Assembly: GCA_019137255.1 (NCBI GenBank) | Contig: WPDH01000045.1 | Location: 186,001 to 250,000, forward strand | Reading direction: 5' to 3' | DNA from: Corinectria fuckeliana | Lineage: Eukaryota > Ascomycota > Sordariomycetes > Hypocreales > Nectriaceae | DNA length: 64,000 bases | Part shown: piece by piece, positions 34,526 through 45,635 of the stretch | Position numbering within the stretch: position 1 is the stretch's first letter | Layout: each line of letters starts with the position of its first letter | Position numbers and translations under genes: made by a program | Notes under the pieces: generated by a model | What the model saw: only the letters and a program-made list of their open reading frames with translations | Database searches by the model: none | Told to the model about the DNA's origin: nothing

Positions 34526-36754
34526 GGTGGATGCCGACGAGACTTCTAAGAGGAAGTCCAATTCCGGATGTGTAGTAGAACTTTGGAAAGCAAGAGACGG
34601 CGCGCCGCAGCAGTAACGGATGCTATCCTTATACGAGGCTGAGAAGATAAAACGGGCTGGTAATTGAAGAATAAAATTGACGGCTGATGATGAATTGAGG
34701 TTGCGGTGAGGATGGCAGGCAGAAGCTATCGCCAACAACCTATGGCCAGCGTGATATCATCGATTGAAGAATTGGCAGGGATGCGCAGGTGCGGTGGGGA
34801 ACTCAAGAGCTCCTTCCCGGGTAGGCTCTTTGGTCGGCGGAAACGGAAGGATCAGCAGGGTGGTTCGACTGCCACTTACCTTAGGATGCAGTCAGGACGG
34901 GTTTGAGAAACGGCCAAAGCTTGAATTTCTCCAGACGAAGCAGTCTACTAAATATTCAGGTGTCCCGTTGAGTGTGCGGAGGATCGGGCGCAGTATAAGC
35001 CTTACATCACCTAAACGTAGGGCTGTCGATACTTCTATCACCGCAGATTTTGAGTGAGACTTATGTACCATTTTTCACGATTAGTTGAATATCCTTAGAG
35101 TGACCGTATCCGATCCTCCGCACACTCAAAGGGATGTAATTACTCTACACCGCGACTTCTAGGACTTGGTTGCTTCTGTGCTTAGTCATCGTGGTCTTGA
35201 TGTTTCATAGTGTTCTGCATTCTTTTCGCTCCAACCTTAGGAACTCAACTGTAATCACAAGAAATTATTTTATGCAGTGTGGAGTGGTGATAATATTCGT
35301 CCCCCAGACAAAAAATTGGTATTGGCTTTCTGCTGATGGGTCTGTCGCCTTGCGCCCTTGCTGCCTCCGCGACCAGCTTTCGCAATGCCTGGCGGACCTG
35401 TGGCGCGTCGCGCCTAATTAGCCAACCACGCGGATCCGGCAAGTTCCACTTGCACAGCAAGCATTTAATTAAGCTCAGGTGTTACTTGGCTGAAAAGAAA
35501 CGGGGCTGGAATTGCTTCTTTCAGTCGCCGCCTGTCATCTCATTGGTCGCCATGCTTCGTCTCGTGCAAGGCATATTTGTCAGATGGGTTAGATAATAGC
35601 GTAGCCCCTTGATAATGGGTTCCTTTGACTGAAGTGCTCAGGGGTACGAATCGTAGTCTGACCTGGGCTTTACTGGCAACCGTTTCCCGGGTTCACCTCC
35701 TTCTGGAATTGTTTCAGCCTTGAAAGCGGAACCGATTCAATTGGATCCATGTAAACCGCCAGACTAAGGCTTCTGGCGATGGGTGTGAGCATTGCTGCCG
35801 CGACGCTCTGCATTTGCCCTGATCACCTCAACAACACATTCCGCATCCATCGCCAATGTCGTCGCTGCCCGTTACCGTAACCTCACCTGGATCGACATCT
35901 TTGATCGAACCGTCTGTCACGAATACTGACTGCCCTTACCGCCGTCGCCGCCACATGGTTGCCTCTGCCAAAACGGCCAGCTCTTCCCCGCCGCCGTCGT
36001 TCCACAACGGCACCGTTCTCTCTCCATGTAACATACGTATGCTTCCCTGACACAACGCCGCATCTGTTGTGCTGCGCTGGTAAATTTGGCTAGAACGGTG
36101 CGAGCATCCCGAAACAGGACGAGGCTGAAGAACGATGCCGTTAGACAGGCCGACGCACCCGCTTGGATCATCTTCGCGACAAAAGCCTCGGACCTACAGC
36201 GCAAATAATGGCCACATGCCACAGCTATTTCTGTTCTGTATCCGAGCGTAGAGAAGAAAGCAACTGATTCAAAGCTGAACGGACCAAGGGTAACTTGGCT
36301 TGCGTCGAAATTAACAAGTCTCAACAACAAACACTCTTCAGGCACTTCCGCGTCAGCGTGAACCCCCCTCCGTCTTGGAAGATGACAGCACGCCCCTCGC
36401 GTTCCAATAGCCATGCCGCCACCAGGTGAGCTAGCAAGTAATCAAAATGGGTCTTTTAGCGCGCTTCATTTTGCCGCGAGACGATGGTCTGAAGCCAGCA
36501 CAAACTCACCAGGGGAGGAGGCAGAAGGTTACGCAGCCGGTTGCTTCTCATACTCTGGCCTCGCAGGATGGTGCCTGCTGAGCGCCGTCGAACCGCGGCA
36601 ATCCCCAAGGTCTCGTTCCGAACATGAAGTAGGTATCTACACCTTTATCGCCCCTTTCGACATAACGCAGATCTCTCCTGAGCCGGTATGGCTCTCCTAA
36701 ACCGGCCCGTTCCAACACACACCTCGCCAGTCCATAGTACTTTCCCCGATGCCT
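34526..36754. other. intergenic region with an inverted-repeat element
   Basis: About 2.2 kb without a convincing gene. It holds a 24-nt inverted repeat pair at 34964-35133 (listed separately). A 165-codon minus frame at 35917-36414 has no domain and was not accepted. Confidence 0.4.
34964..35133. repeat. 170-bp terminal-inverted-repeat element, MITE-like
   Basis: The left arm 34964-34987 and right arm 35110-35133 are reverse complements over 24 bases with one mismatch; the core is TGAGTGTGCGGAGGATCGG. The arms enclose 122 bases with no coding capacity. A clear target-site duplication is not visible, so the class is uncertain. It lies about 440 bp upstream of the F-box start. Confidence 0.6.
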
Positions 36755-37708
36755 TCATTTACCCCCCGCCCTCCTCTCCCCCCTGACCAAGATGGCTAGC
36801 GACGTCCCCTCCCTGGTCAAAAACGTCCGCCCTCCACACGCGGCCTGGATGGCGCGGATCGCATACGAATGCACCGTCAGCGACACAACCTCACCGCACG
36901 CTTGCTCGTCCCAAAGCTCCTCCAGCGCCCTCTGCTTGCGCGCCACGTGCTCCTCGTCCGTCTCGGCGTGCCCGTCCCGCCCAAACGGATCCTCCTCAGC
37001 AAAGCCAGGCTCCAGCGCGTAGGCGGGGTAGTTCTCGCGGATCCATGCCGCCGGGCGCCGGAAGTCACACGTGTGCAGCGTCATGCGCTCGCGGATGAGC
37101 TCCTTGACGACGGGGCGGAAGGGCTTGCCGTGGGCTCGCATGAGCGGGCTGAAGATGTACTGCGTGGTCTGCAGGCAGCGGGCTAGCGGGCTGGTGTAGA
37201 GGGTCTGGGGCAGGGGGGCGCCGTCGGTGGCGATGAGGTCGGTCCAGAAGGCGTTGAGGTCGCGGGCTTGCTGGAGGCCCACGTCGGTGAGGTGGGCGTC
37301 GAACCACGTCTCCTTGTCGTCGCCGGTCTGAAACGACACCTTGCTCTGTTCACCGGGTGAGACATGTGTGTACGCATTGCATCTGTCTGGGCTGGTACTT
37401 ACATCCCACTCCGCGGTGCCCACCTCGGCGTGCTTCTTGTTGTGGTAGCCGAAGCCGTGGCGCGTCAGGTACAGCAACTTGTAGGCGACGCTCTCGGGCG
37501 AGGTCTCGTTGAGCCACGACACGTAGGCCGCGAACCGGACCCAGTCCCGCTGATGGGCGGCGCTGAGGTCGTCGGAGGGGTACTGTTTGTCCGGGATCAG
37601 CGCGAGATGAGGCTGGGTGGTGACCTTGGCGTCGGGATACCGAGGGGCCAGGTCTGCGAGCTCATGGAAGACGCCGGGCTCGGTGGTGAAGGCCCAGTGG
37701 GAGCCCAT
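36755..37708 (-). CDS. histidine phosphatase (phosphoglycerate mutase-like)
   Basis: Member of the RHG-motif phosphatase superfamily. Exons 37708-37403 and 37345-36755 flank a 57-nt in-frame intron with a GTAAGT donor and give 298 residues. The catalytic motif is LYLTRHGFGYHNKKHAEVG at about 79-97. LTDVGLQQARDL, YTSPLARCLQTTQ, LIRERMTLHTCD and VVSLTVHSYAIRAIQAACG (second catalytic His) follow in family order. Similar fungal proteins of the yeast Pmu1 type are broad phosphomonoesterases; true glycolytic mutase activity is unlikely. No targeting signal seen. Confidence 0.9.
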   Translation of the reverse strand: MGSHWAFTTEPGVFHELADLAPRYPDAKVTTQPHLALIPDKQYPSDDLSAAHQRDWVRFAAYVSWLNETSPESVAYKLLYLTRHGFGYHNKKHAEVGTAEWDVSTSPDRCNAYTHVSPGEQSKVSFQTGDDKETWFDAHLTDVGLQQARDLNAFWTDLIATDGAPLPQTLYTSPLARCLQTTQYIFSPLMRAHGKPFRPVVKELIRERMTLHTCDFRRPAAWIRENYPAYALEPGFAEEDPFGRDGHAETDEEHVARKQRALEELWDEQACGEVVSLTVHSYAIRAIQAACGGRTFLTREGTSLAILVRGERRAGGK

Positions 37709-38752
37709 GGTCGCGGCGATAGGGTGAGGAACGGTTGATGCGTGAGATGATGGCTGGCTGCATGGGTGTCCAGAGAGGGGCTACATACTGTACGGGCCGT
37801 GAGGGGCTAGACCACACCCAGTGAGGGGCCAGGCTAGACGATACCTACTACTGTCATAGGTTCCAGGGTAAGCTAAGGTACATACCTTGGCTTGCATCTG
37901 AATGAGCTACCGGATCCTCTCAATGAGTTCGTACGCCTTAGCGCCTCTAATGATTGGTCGACCGGGGAGGACATGGCCTATCTAAGTCGTCCGGGACGAG
38001 ACTACGGAGCCGCTAAACCGTACGAATATATCGAGTGGATACGGTGCTTCATAGTATTGGACGTGCTCCCCTGCCTGTCATGGGCGATCAATTCGACAAT
38101 CGTCGGCTGAAATGAGCTAGGTACACCGGGGCAGGGATCGGAGTGTGCGTAGTAAGGCTGCCCCCAGGGTGTGCCAGGATGCTGGCATCTGTCGGAGTCA
38201 AACCCGGCATCCAGCTTCATCCAACTTCACCCGCAGGTTCACGGCGTGGTCTCAAGGAGGCGGTGGATAAACCACGCCCAAGCATCACCCACAGCCGCAT
38301 CACGGTGTGACGGCGTAGGATGAGATGCGGCCCAGGTTGACCCACGGAGCCAGCATCTTGGTCCCGGCCCCCGTCAACGCGGAGAAAGCAAACACACTTC
38401 AGCAGATTGGCAATGGCTTTTAGCTCCCGTCGTGTAGATTGGAGACTGCAGCCTTGGCTGCTCCCACGAGAGTGCAGCTTCGTTCTGCGTGGTCATGAGC
38501 AACGTACGTCGCCGTGGGCGGATGCTTATCTGCAGGAAACATTTCCATTAGAACAAAGCAATTGAACGGCCGCCCTCAGTCAAAGGGCTGTTGGAAGCGA
38601 GCTTTCTATCGCTCGACCTCGCTCAGCCCGGAAATCCTGCGACAGTTGCTCAGTACAGTGTGTCCTCCCCTTTCCTAAGCACCAAATGACAACGCGCATC
38701 CCCAAACATCCAAAGCTCAGTCCACATCATCTCGACAGCTACATATCCCTGG
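37709..38752. other. intergenic region
   Basis: About 1 kb: promoter of the histidine phosphatase and 3' flank of the next minus-strand gene. No other feature recognised. Confidence 0.4.
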
Positions 38753-39837
38753 TCAAGCCCAAAGCCAATGTTTTGACCAGAAAAGTACGTGTTCAAAGGT
38801 CAAAAAGTGTACATGATCTATATCGTGTAGGTTGTCCCTCTTGATGGTTCTCTCTGCGATTCCGCGCTTCAGTTCGTTCAACCTTTTCTGCACGGATTTG
38901 ATGCGGTGCGATTGAACACAGTAATAAACCGGGTGCGCTAGCAATACGAAGACGGCGCTGATTTCGACAATGATCTGACCCAGATTAGAGCGCTCAACGG
39001 GCCAGCTATGATCGTACACAGCGAATGCAAAGACGCTACATACAAATGTTAGCCATTTTCGCTGGTGCTCGAGCCTAGAACTTACCATTGGCTCAGGTAA
39101 TCCAAGAACGGCTTTCTTCGAGGCTTGATGTACACCGACTGCGCCTCCTCGACGATTCTCTCCATAAATCGCAGCTCGTTGAACGCTGCACGACAGACAT
39201 CATCCAAGTCCTTGATACGCTCGGCGATGGGTGATTGATTGATGAACTCTATTATATCAACTGTCAGAAGACGGCAAAGGTCCACTCGTAGTCGAGTTGT
39301 ACCCAACTTACCTTCGGTGAGGTCTGACGCGTCGAGACCGTCAAGCCTAGTCACAATGTGCTCGGAAAGGTTCAAATAACCTTCCAGAAAATCTTCTGCC
39401 CTGTTCCGACTAGACATGAATTCCATCTTCAACGCAACGGGCGAAGGATGAAACGGAACTCTTCGAAAAAGCTCTACCACGGAGCCTGAGACCAAGTAGC
39501 CACTGCGGTCTGGGGTAGAGTCCCTGGACCGTCGTCGGTACTCAGCGAGGACCGCGACTCCAGGATCCTGGGCTTGGTTCTCACTCATCATGAGCTGCTC
39601 GTTCGTTCGGAAAGGAAGGGTTTCGGCTCGCGACGGCTCTAGGCGGAGTTCAAGTGATGATGGTGTAAGGAGGAAAAATTCTTGGGGTGAGCTGGAGTTG
39701 GACGGGAGCTGTTTTCTTTGTTCGCGAGCCCTGTCATGTGATACCAATGGCTTCAGCCACGGCGCAATACAATCCGATGAGTGCCCCAGGCGTCTCCGTT
39801 GGCGCCTCCGTTGGCGCCTCTCTTCGGGAGTTGTCAT
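38753..39837 (-). CDS. hypothetical protein with C-terminal membrane segment
   Basis: Not recognised. Three exons (39837-39312, 39248-39086 and 39035-38753) keep phase and encode 323 residues. Both introns have GTAAGT donors (63 and 50 nt); the first is in frame. The N-terminus is very basic (RRQRRRQRRR) and could be a nuclear or membrane-proximal signal. The middle is polar. Near residue 235, NLGQIIVEISAVFVLLAHPV forms a hydrophobic helix, and the tail after it is basic and helical. It diverges from the orphan gene on the other strand across about 510 bases. No function is proposed. Confidence 0.7.
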
Positions 39838-40348
39838 TAAATCCGAGGAGGGGTGCCAAGCCTCACCGTAGCCTCATGCCAGGCCGAACAGAATAGTACG
39901 GTCCCGGATTCAGGGGCCAGCCAGCCTGTACAGGGTTTCCATGGGCTTCTGGGCTTCTGGATGCTATTTTGGAGCCCTCAGAAGCCTCTAGTTACCAAGC
40001 CCTGGTTGAGTTCTTTGATCCCATTTCGCGGCCGGGCATGCCGGCTGAGCAAGACTGGTCTGAGCAGTCCATGGTGACACGCACTAGAATGTGAGGGCCA
40101 CTCACGGCAGGGGATCGATTGGTTTGTAGAGCCTCTACATCCCATGAGTGTGGCTTTTTTAGTTGATTGCTGTTCGGGTTCGTTTGCTCCGTCTTCCTTG
40201 CTTCTCTGGTAGAGCAACTAGGCTAGGCTAGGCCCCAATCGTAATGTCCTCCTGAGCGGTAAGTGTTCTGCTTTTGCCATTTATACAAATGATTCTGTCT
40301 CTCCCCTAGTCTGAGAAACCTTTGAACTTCATCTTCACGCCAAAAATC
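39838..40348. other. divergent intergenic region
   Basis: Shared upstream region of the two unknown genes. A GTAAGT donor at 40259 and a CCCTAG acceptor at about 40309 could form a 5'-UTR intron of the plus-strand gene. Confidence 0.4.
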
Positions 40349-42115
40349 ATGCCAGGAGCAATGACTGCTCGCGCTTTGCAGCTGCGGGTTCGGCTGCAAG
40401 TCTGGCACTCCACCGTGCTTGGGCAAAACCTGGAGGAGAACCAATTCCTAGCCACCTGTCTTTCTCGTCTCAAGCTGCGTGGTTGGAAGGTTGAGCCAGC
40501 TGAGATTGATTCTTACAATGAGAGCACGGCGGATAGTTTTGTCCCCATCCAGGTGAGTACCAGCACGAAGCTTCGGCCCTGAAGTCCAGCCGGTTCAGGT
40601 GCTTCGAGGAGTCCCTTTGACCCTCGATAAGCACGACTGCCAAGTTTCTGCTAACCTCTGAGTTATCTTAGGTTGACTTCATACATGCGCCGTGTGACGC
40701 TGGGGGCATCCGCAAACTCGAATCGATCCTACGCCGCCTCTTTCACACTACTGTCTTGTCTACCATAGCACGTCGCTTTTACCAAAAAAAGGGACAAATT
40801 ATTCTATGCGAACATGTATCCGATCGAGGCCAACACCGATCCCTGCGACCGAAGATTCACCTACATCCATGGCTGGGAATCCTGGAACATATCTTTTCGT
40901 CCGTCGGTTGAACAACTCAATCTTGGGGAGTCTGACACGATGAAGGAACTGTGAGTATCCCTACCACTTTAGGGTCTGATTACCACTCACCTTTTTCCAG
41001 GATTCACATTACCGGACAAATCCCATCCACCACCGCAGTGATCACAGATGCTACCCTGATGATGCTCAAAGATGGGGAGAAGGCGCTCGAGGAAGGAGAC
41101 ACGGTCGCGTTATGGAAGCGTGTCATGGGCATTCTCCATGAGAATTCGGTGTCACAAAGTGTAAGCACGTCGGTTTCCTTCGCCTCATATAAGTAGCATG
41201 CTGTCAATAATAACAGTTCATAAAGATATATGGAACAAAAACCCCCAGCACCTGCGAGATGGAGAAAATGAAGAAAAATTGGAAGAAAGCCCTAACTTCT
41301 TTCAAGCGTTTCCGTTTTTTTTCTACATCCATCCTGCAACGCTACGAGCTTCTGCACGCAGGAAAGAGTGAGTTGCCCTGTAGCTTTCCCTTGCCCAGTA
41401 CTGAGGCTAACATTGGACCCGAAATAGCTCCCAGCAACCAGACGCTCTACGAGGCCACCAGGAAGGCGAACATGGCAGCCGTAGCGCTGTCTGACTACAG
41501 AAGGCTGATGGCTGATGCTGCGGCCGCCATTGTGGCCAAAAACGAGGAAGACGGCAGTTCCTGTAACGGCCTAATCATTTTCGCGGTTGCTGCGAACTTA
41601 GCGAGATGCGGCATAGGATGTGATGGTCCAATTGCCTTTTGTATTGCTGCATTGTCACTGGTTATAAGTGGCGATGTGGTTCGCAGAAAGTGGACAGCAA
41701 ATAACAACTCAGGCAAGGTCAACAAGTGTAAGTAGTACTTTGGCATCGGCGAGAATTTACTGACCTTCCATACTCATTAGACACCGCCGCAATTTCCACT
41801 GTTGAGGAAGCTCTGACGAAGGCCAAAATTGAGTCAAGCCTCTTTTGCACCCAGGTTCTCAAATGTCCAGTCTATTGGATGACTGGCCATGAGAGAAAAG
41901 CAATCTTGGGAGGAATGGGGGTTGCCTCCAATGAATCTTGCAATCAAGCTTCCGGACAAGAATTGAAGTGGCAGGGTCTCAAGGCCTTCTCTGAAGCTTA
42001 CAAGGACCTTGAGAAGAAGCGCAAAGTGGTGGAAGCCGCTGCTAACTTGCGTGAGACGACGGTTGCTGAAGAGGTGCCGGCCGATGAAGAGATGCCGGAC
42101 GCTGACGAGGCTTAG
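40349..42115 (+). CDS. orphan multi-exon protein with hydrophobic hairpin
   Basis: No family recognised. Proposed exons: 40349-40552, 40672-40950, 41001-41160, 41217-41367, 41428-41727 and 41781-42115. Every junction has GT-AG signals, and the last five exons agree in phase. Exon 2 needs a one-base shift at an A7 run (40784-40790). Alternatively, an acceptor at 40768 gives an intact frame of 443 residues; the shifted version would be about 475. The C-terminal half is helical (FKRFRFFSTSILQRYELL, TRKANMAAVALSDYRRLMAD). Then come two hydrophobic segments, GLIIFAVAANLARCGIGC and GPIAFCIAALSLVISGDVV, separated by a tight turn. Another helix (FSEAYKDLEKKRKVVEAAA) and an acidic end follow. This layout could insert into a membrane, but no function is shown. 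Confidence 0.6.
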
Positions 42116-42190
42116 ACAATTCCGACATAAGCCAGGAGTCCGCAGTGGTCCGCAGCTGAGTTGCTTTTCCGCACATGGGTAATTGGATTG

Positions 42191-42375
42191 GGATTTCATT
42201 GGCGCGTTGTCAGCTTTCGGTCATCACATTAGCTTCGAGTTTGTTGGGTTCGATTTCTTTCACAATTACAGTTGTTCGAGGAATTTCATTAGCGTACGGT
42301 CATTCTTTCAGTTTCCAGTCATAACAATAACATAGAGTTTGTGGTTTCGCTTTCTTTTACAATAGGAATTGTTCG
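42191..42375. repeat. diverged tandem duplication, unit about 88-96 bp
   Basis: Copy 1 (42191-42278) and copy 2 (42280-42375) both begin near GGATTTCATT/GGAATTTCATT and end in TTGTTCG. They share GAGTTTGTTGGGTTCG/GAGTTTGTGGTTTCG and CTTTCACAATTA/CTTTTACAATAG in the same order. Confidence 0.7.
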
Positions 42376-45300
42376 ATCGGAGTCAACTGTAAAGACATCT
42401 AGAGTGATATTAGCCGTCGTCGAAACGGCACTCATTTCTCCAATAGTCCTTGGGCTGGACATCGCCCCCGATGCATTTCAGTACCAGAGCCGCTGTATCA
42501 CTCTCCTCTAGCGCTCAACATGTCTGTCTGACTCTGCGATACTGTGAATACTGCCGCTGCAATGTTCTATTGGCTTCCCGAGCATGGCTCAATGGAAGCT
42601 TGTGTTCTCGACGGCTCAGCACTTGCTGTTTGCGTTCGCTGCAAGACCCATAATTACAGCAGTCATTATTCTCTTCTTTCGGCACTTGAAATATGATGGC
42701 GACGACAGCGACGCATGCTGGAACACGGCTCATGTGCCCCATAAACAGTATTGGCTCGGGGCCTCGCTTTGAGAGAGGGAATTTCCACGGATGCCCTTCT
42801 CTAGAGCAACAACAAAACAATGTCTCCAGCCACCCTCAGCGTCGTTTAAGATTAGAAACTAGTGTTGGCACGATGATTCAATCCTTGACTAGACTGATGG
42901 TTGCCAACCCGCCATGGAAGCCGAGGAGGCAACGAATTGGCGCTTCAAAGAAACCCCGCAAAGTAGGCTTGTCCAGGCAGATAGCTACTTAGCAATGAAG
43001 TGGGTGATAAGGACTAGGTAGAGCCAGCGCTGCAGATCCGCGTACAGAGCCGCGATGGAGAAAGCGTACACAGACATCAGCCGATCGACGGGTAGAGGCT
43101 GGAAGCTGTTTTGTTGGCTCCCGCGTGGCGCTTGACAAGACGGGCACTTAAACCGACCAACAGCACCCTAGACAAGTCCAGGTAGCACGTAACCCAAAGA
43201 TCCGAAAACGCAGTAGGATCCCGAAAAGATGCAAGCATGGAGCATAGAAACAAAACTTATGTTACTCGTGCTCTAAGCTTAATGGTCCAGCGGTGATGGA
43301 TGATTGATGACGATGCCGAGCCTCCGGTCCGTGTGGGGCCGTCGCCAAGGCCGGGAGATCGGATCTGGGCTGAAACCCCGGTCCCACTCGCGGGGGCTGA
43401 ACGTACCTCTAGTGGACAGCCCACTGCTCTAGTACGACACGAATGCTCGTCGTCTTTCGTGATGTTATTATATCATCGTGAAGAGCAAGGCCCCATTCCG
43501 CCAACTGCAGTGGTGGACCGATGTTTCCCGCTATGTAATTAGGCTGCAGGTCATTGAAACGAAGCGGCCATTTTCGCCCCTGGTCGCGCGGAAGCATTTC
43601 ACTGTATAAGTACAGGACTACGAAACAACACTACTGTACCTATCGTCTTTTACCAAGACCTAGTTCGAGATGTAGTTGAAAAAGAGCCCTAGAAAGAAAG
43701 GAAGAGAAAAAAAACAAACAGGTGGATTTGTTACCATCGCCGTTAGCGGTGGGCTAAATAAAACCGGGGGGGGGGGCAACTGTAGCACGGTTATGGTAGG
43801 CTGGATTTGAACAGCGCGATGCCAAAGTAAGACGCGGTTCGTTGATTGCGGCGCCACAACTGGGATTGGCGCAGGGGGCATTACTTTTGAGAACCCAGTG
43901 ATTGGGCGTGTGTCTGGTGGCAAGACATTCCCTCCTTGTTGCCGTGGCTGTTGGAGGATTGCATCGAGGCCTTTGGGTCTTTTTGCGCAGTGGATTGGGC
44001 TACAGTACAGCTGGATACGGCAATGGTGATGTGACAATGATGCGGAACTAGGCTACCTCGGCGAGCATGCAGTTGCAGTTGAGGGGAAACCACCAAATGT
44101 CCTGTGATACCTTTCTTACTGGCGAGGGCATGCCTCGTCTTCAGCTGCGGGTGCTTCCACCAAAAACCACCGTCGCCAGATGGACCCATGGCCATGGCTG
44201 AGTCCATCTCGGACGCGAACCACGTGCTTCCTTACAACTCACCTCACCCACGGCCAATTCTCCAGCCGTCTGCGGCCTTGCCAAGTCTCGACCGTTCCAT
44301 GCCAGGGCCCGCCACGACGGGCGGCGGTAGCTCAGGAACCGCCCGCGACGCTAGAAGCCTAGCTCATCACCAACGGGATACGTACGAATGGATGTGCTCT
44401 ATTAGTCGTGCTAGACAGTGGTGGCCACCTGAATTGGAAGACTCCGTCGCCGCGTGGGCCTCTTTTCGGCGGCGGTCTCGACTGTGCCTTGCAGAAGTGG
44501 TGTCGCCTTTCTTGGTGGAGGTCGTCGGCTCGTGTGCCATGACTTTCACCCTCCCACAGGGCGTCCCGGAAAGCCCCTTACAGAGCAGCATCATAGAGCA
44601 GCACTTTGCCCTTCATCCACCGGAAATTGCTGAACGCGAGGCGCTCACATCTGCAAGGCGTCCCGGGGAGGAGAGACGAGAGAAGCCTACCCGGGGACGT
44701 GGCCAGGCGTGGATTGTGCGGGCTATTGTTAGAGCCAAGTTTGCCTCCACCGACGGCGATATTGCAACAAACGACGCGGTGACGCATTTGGACAAGGCTG
44801 AAGACCGCTGCTGGCCCCGAATCCCAGAAGCCCGAAAGCGTGTACGAGGCGCACCGCCGCCGGAGCTGTTGGAGCCGCCCGATTACCGCTTTGGGAAATG
44901 AGCTGCGACTCCGCCCGTTGGCTTATCCCGAACCCCTGACTTTGTTTCTCCTTCAGTCGACTCGCGAATCGTCAACGTTTCTTTCGGCACGATATCGACG
45001 CGGTCGCTTACATGCTTCTTGTAGATTAATAGCCGCCCGAGACAGGTTTTCCTCCCCCTTTCAGCAATGCCAAGGGATCAATCCAATCTCAGTCCAAGTT
45101 CCACCGCCGCCTCTCAAGCCCGCGCCAGGCACATTGGCTGTGATGTGAAAACCGCCCGTCTTCAGCCTCTATCCTTACTTGGGGATCGCCTCTGGCATCT
45201 CGGCACCGCACGATGACCCCGAGATGGGCCCTCCCCACGAAAGCCCGCCGGCTAGCGTCAGGGGCCAGGGTCGTAGGCCGTCACCCATGCCGTATCCTGG

Positions 45301-45381
45301 GACCCGAGATGCCGAATCCATGGCAAGGTCAGCACACATCCGCTCCCCCTTGTTGGTCCATCTAGTTCGCGGAGGACTACC

Positions 45382-45389
45382 TATATATT
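45382..45389 (+). promoter_or_regulatory. probable TATA box of the peroxidase gene
   Basis: TATATATT stands alone in GC-rich DNA about 250 bases before the ATG. It is followed by a CT-rich stretch (about 45460-45590), which suits a transcription start and a leader of about 200 bases. Confidence 0.5.
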
Positions 45390-45635
45390 GCGCCCCGGCC
45401 GGCCATCCCTCTTGTTTCCTCGTCGTGAGATCAGTACCCGGTGCGGCCATCTACGTTTCTCTCTCTGGAAGTCTCCTTTTGCTTCGTTTCTACACTCTTT
45501 TCAGGCTTCTCTGTCACTCGCTCTCAGTTTAGTTTCTTTGCTTTGTCTCACACTCGCTCTCAACTTCAACACTCCTTACCTCATCGCACCGGCCATCCTC
45601 CGCCCAATACCACTTACACAACAAACAACACAACC

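Larger units (their letters stand above)
42116..45635. other. intergenic region
   Basis: About 3.5 kb without an accepted gene. It contains a tandem duplication of about 90 bp at 42191-42375, an 11-base G run at 43766-43776, and a 265-codon plus frame (44104-44901) that I rejected. The last 250 bases are the peroxidase promoter. Confidence 0.4.

Noticed and set aside
34526..34738. Longer N-terminus of the F-box protein from 34738
   Set aside because: The extra 71 residues are rich in aromatic and Ser residues without conservation, and the ATG at 34525 is followed by the typical acidic low-complexity start.
35917..36414. 165-codon minus frame with many cysteines
   Set aside because: No signal peptide and no regular cysteine pattern; composition looks random.
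42584..42772. Short frame with a hydrophobic helix (FAARPIITAVIILFF)
   Set aside because: Only 62 codons, no splice partners and no similarity to a known small protein; a chance hydrophobic run is more likely.
44104..44901. 265-codon plus-strand open frame
   Set aside because: No domain, no signal peptide of usual shape, mixed Pro/Arg/Ser composition and no conserved block. Random frames of this length occur in GC-rich DNA.
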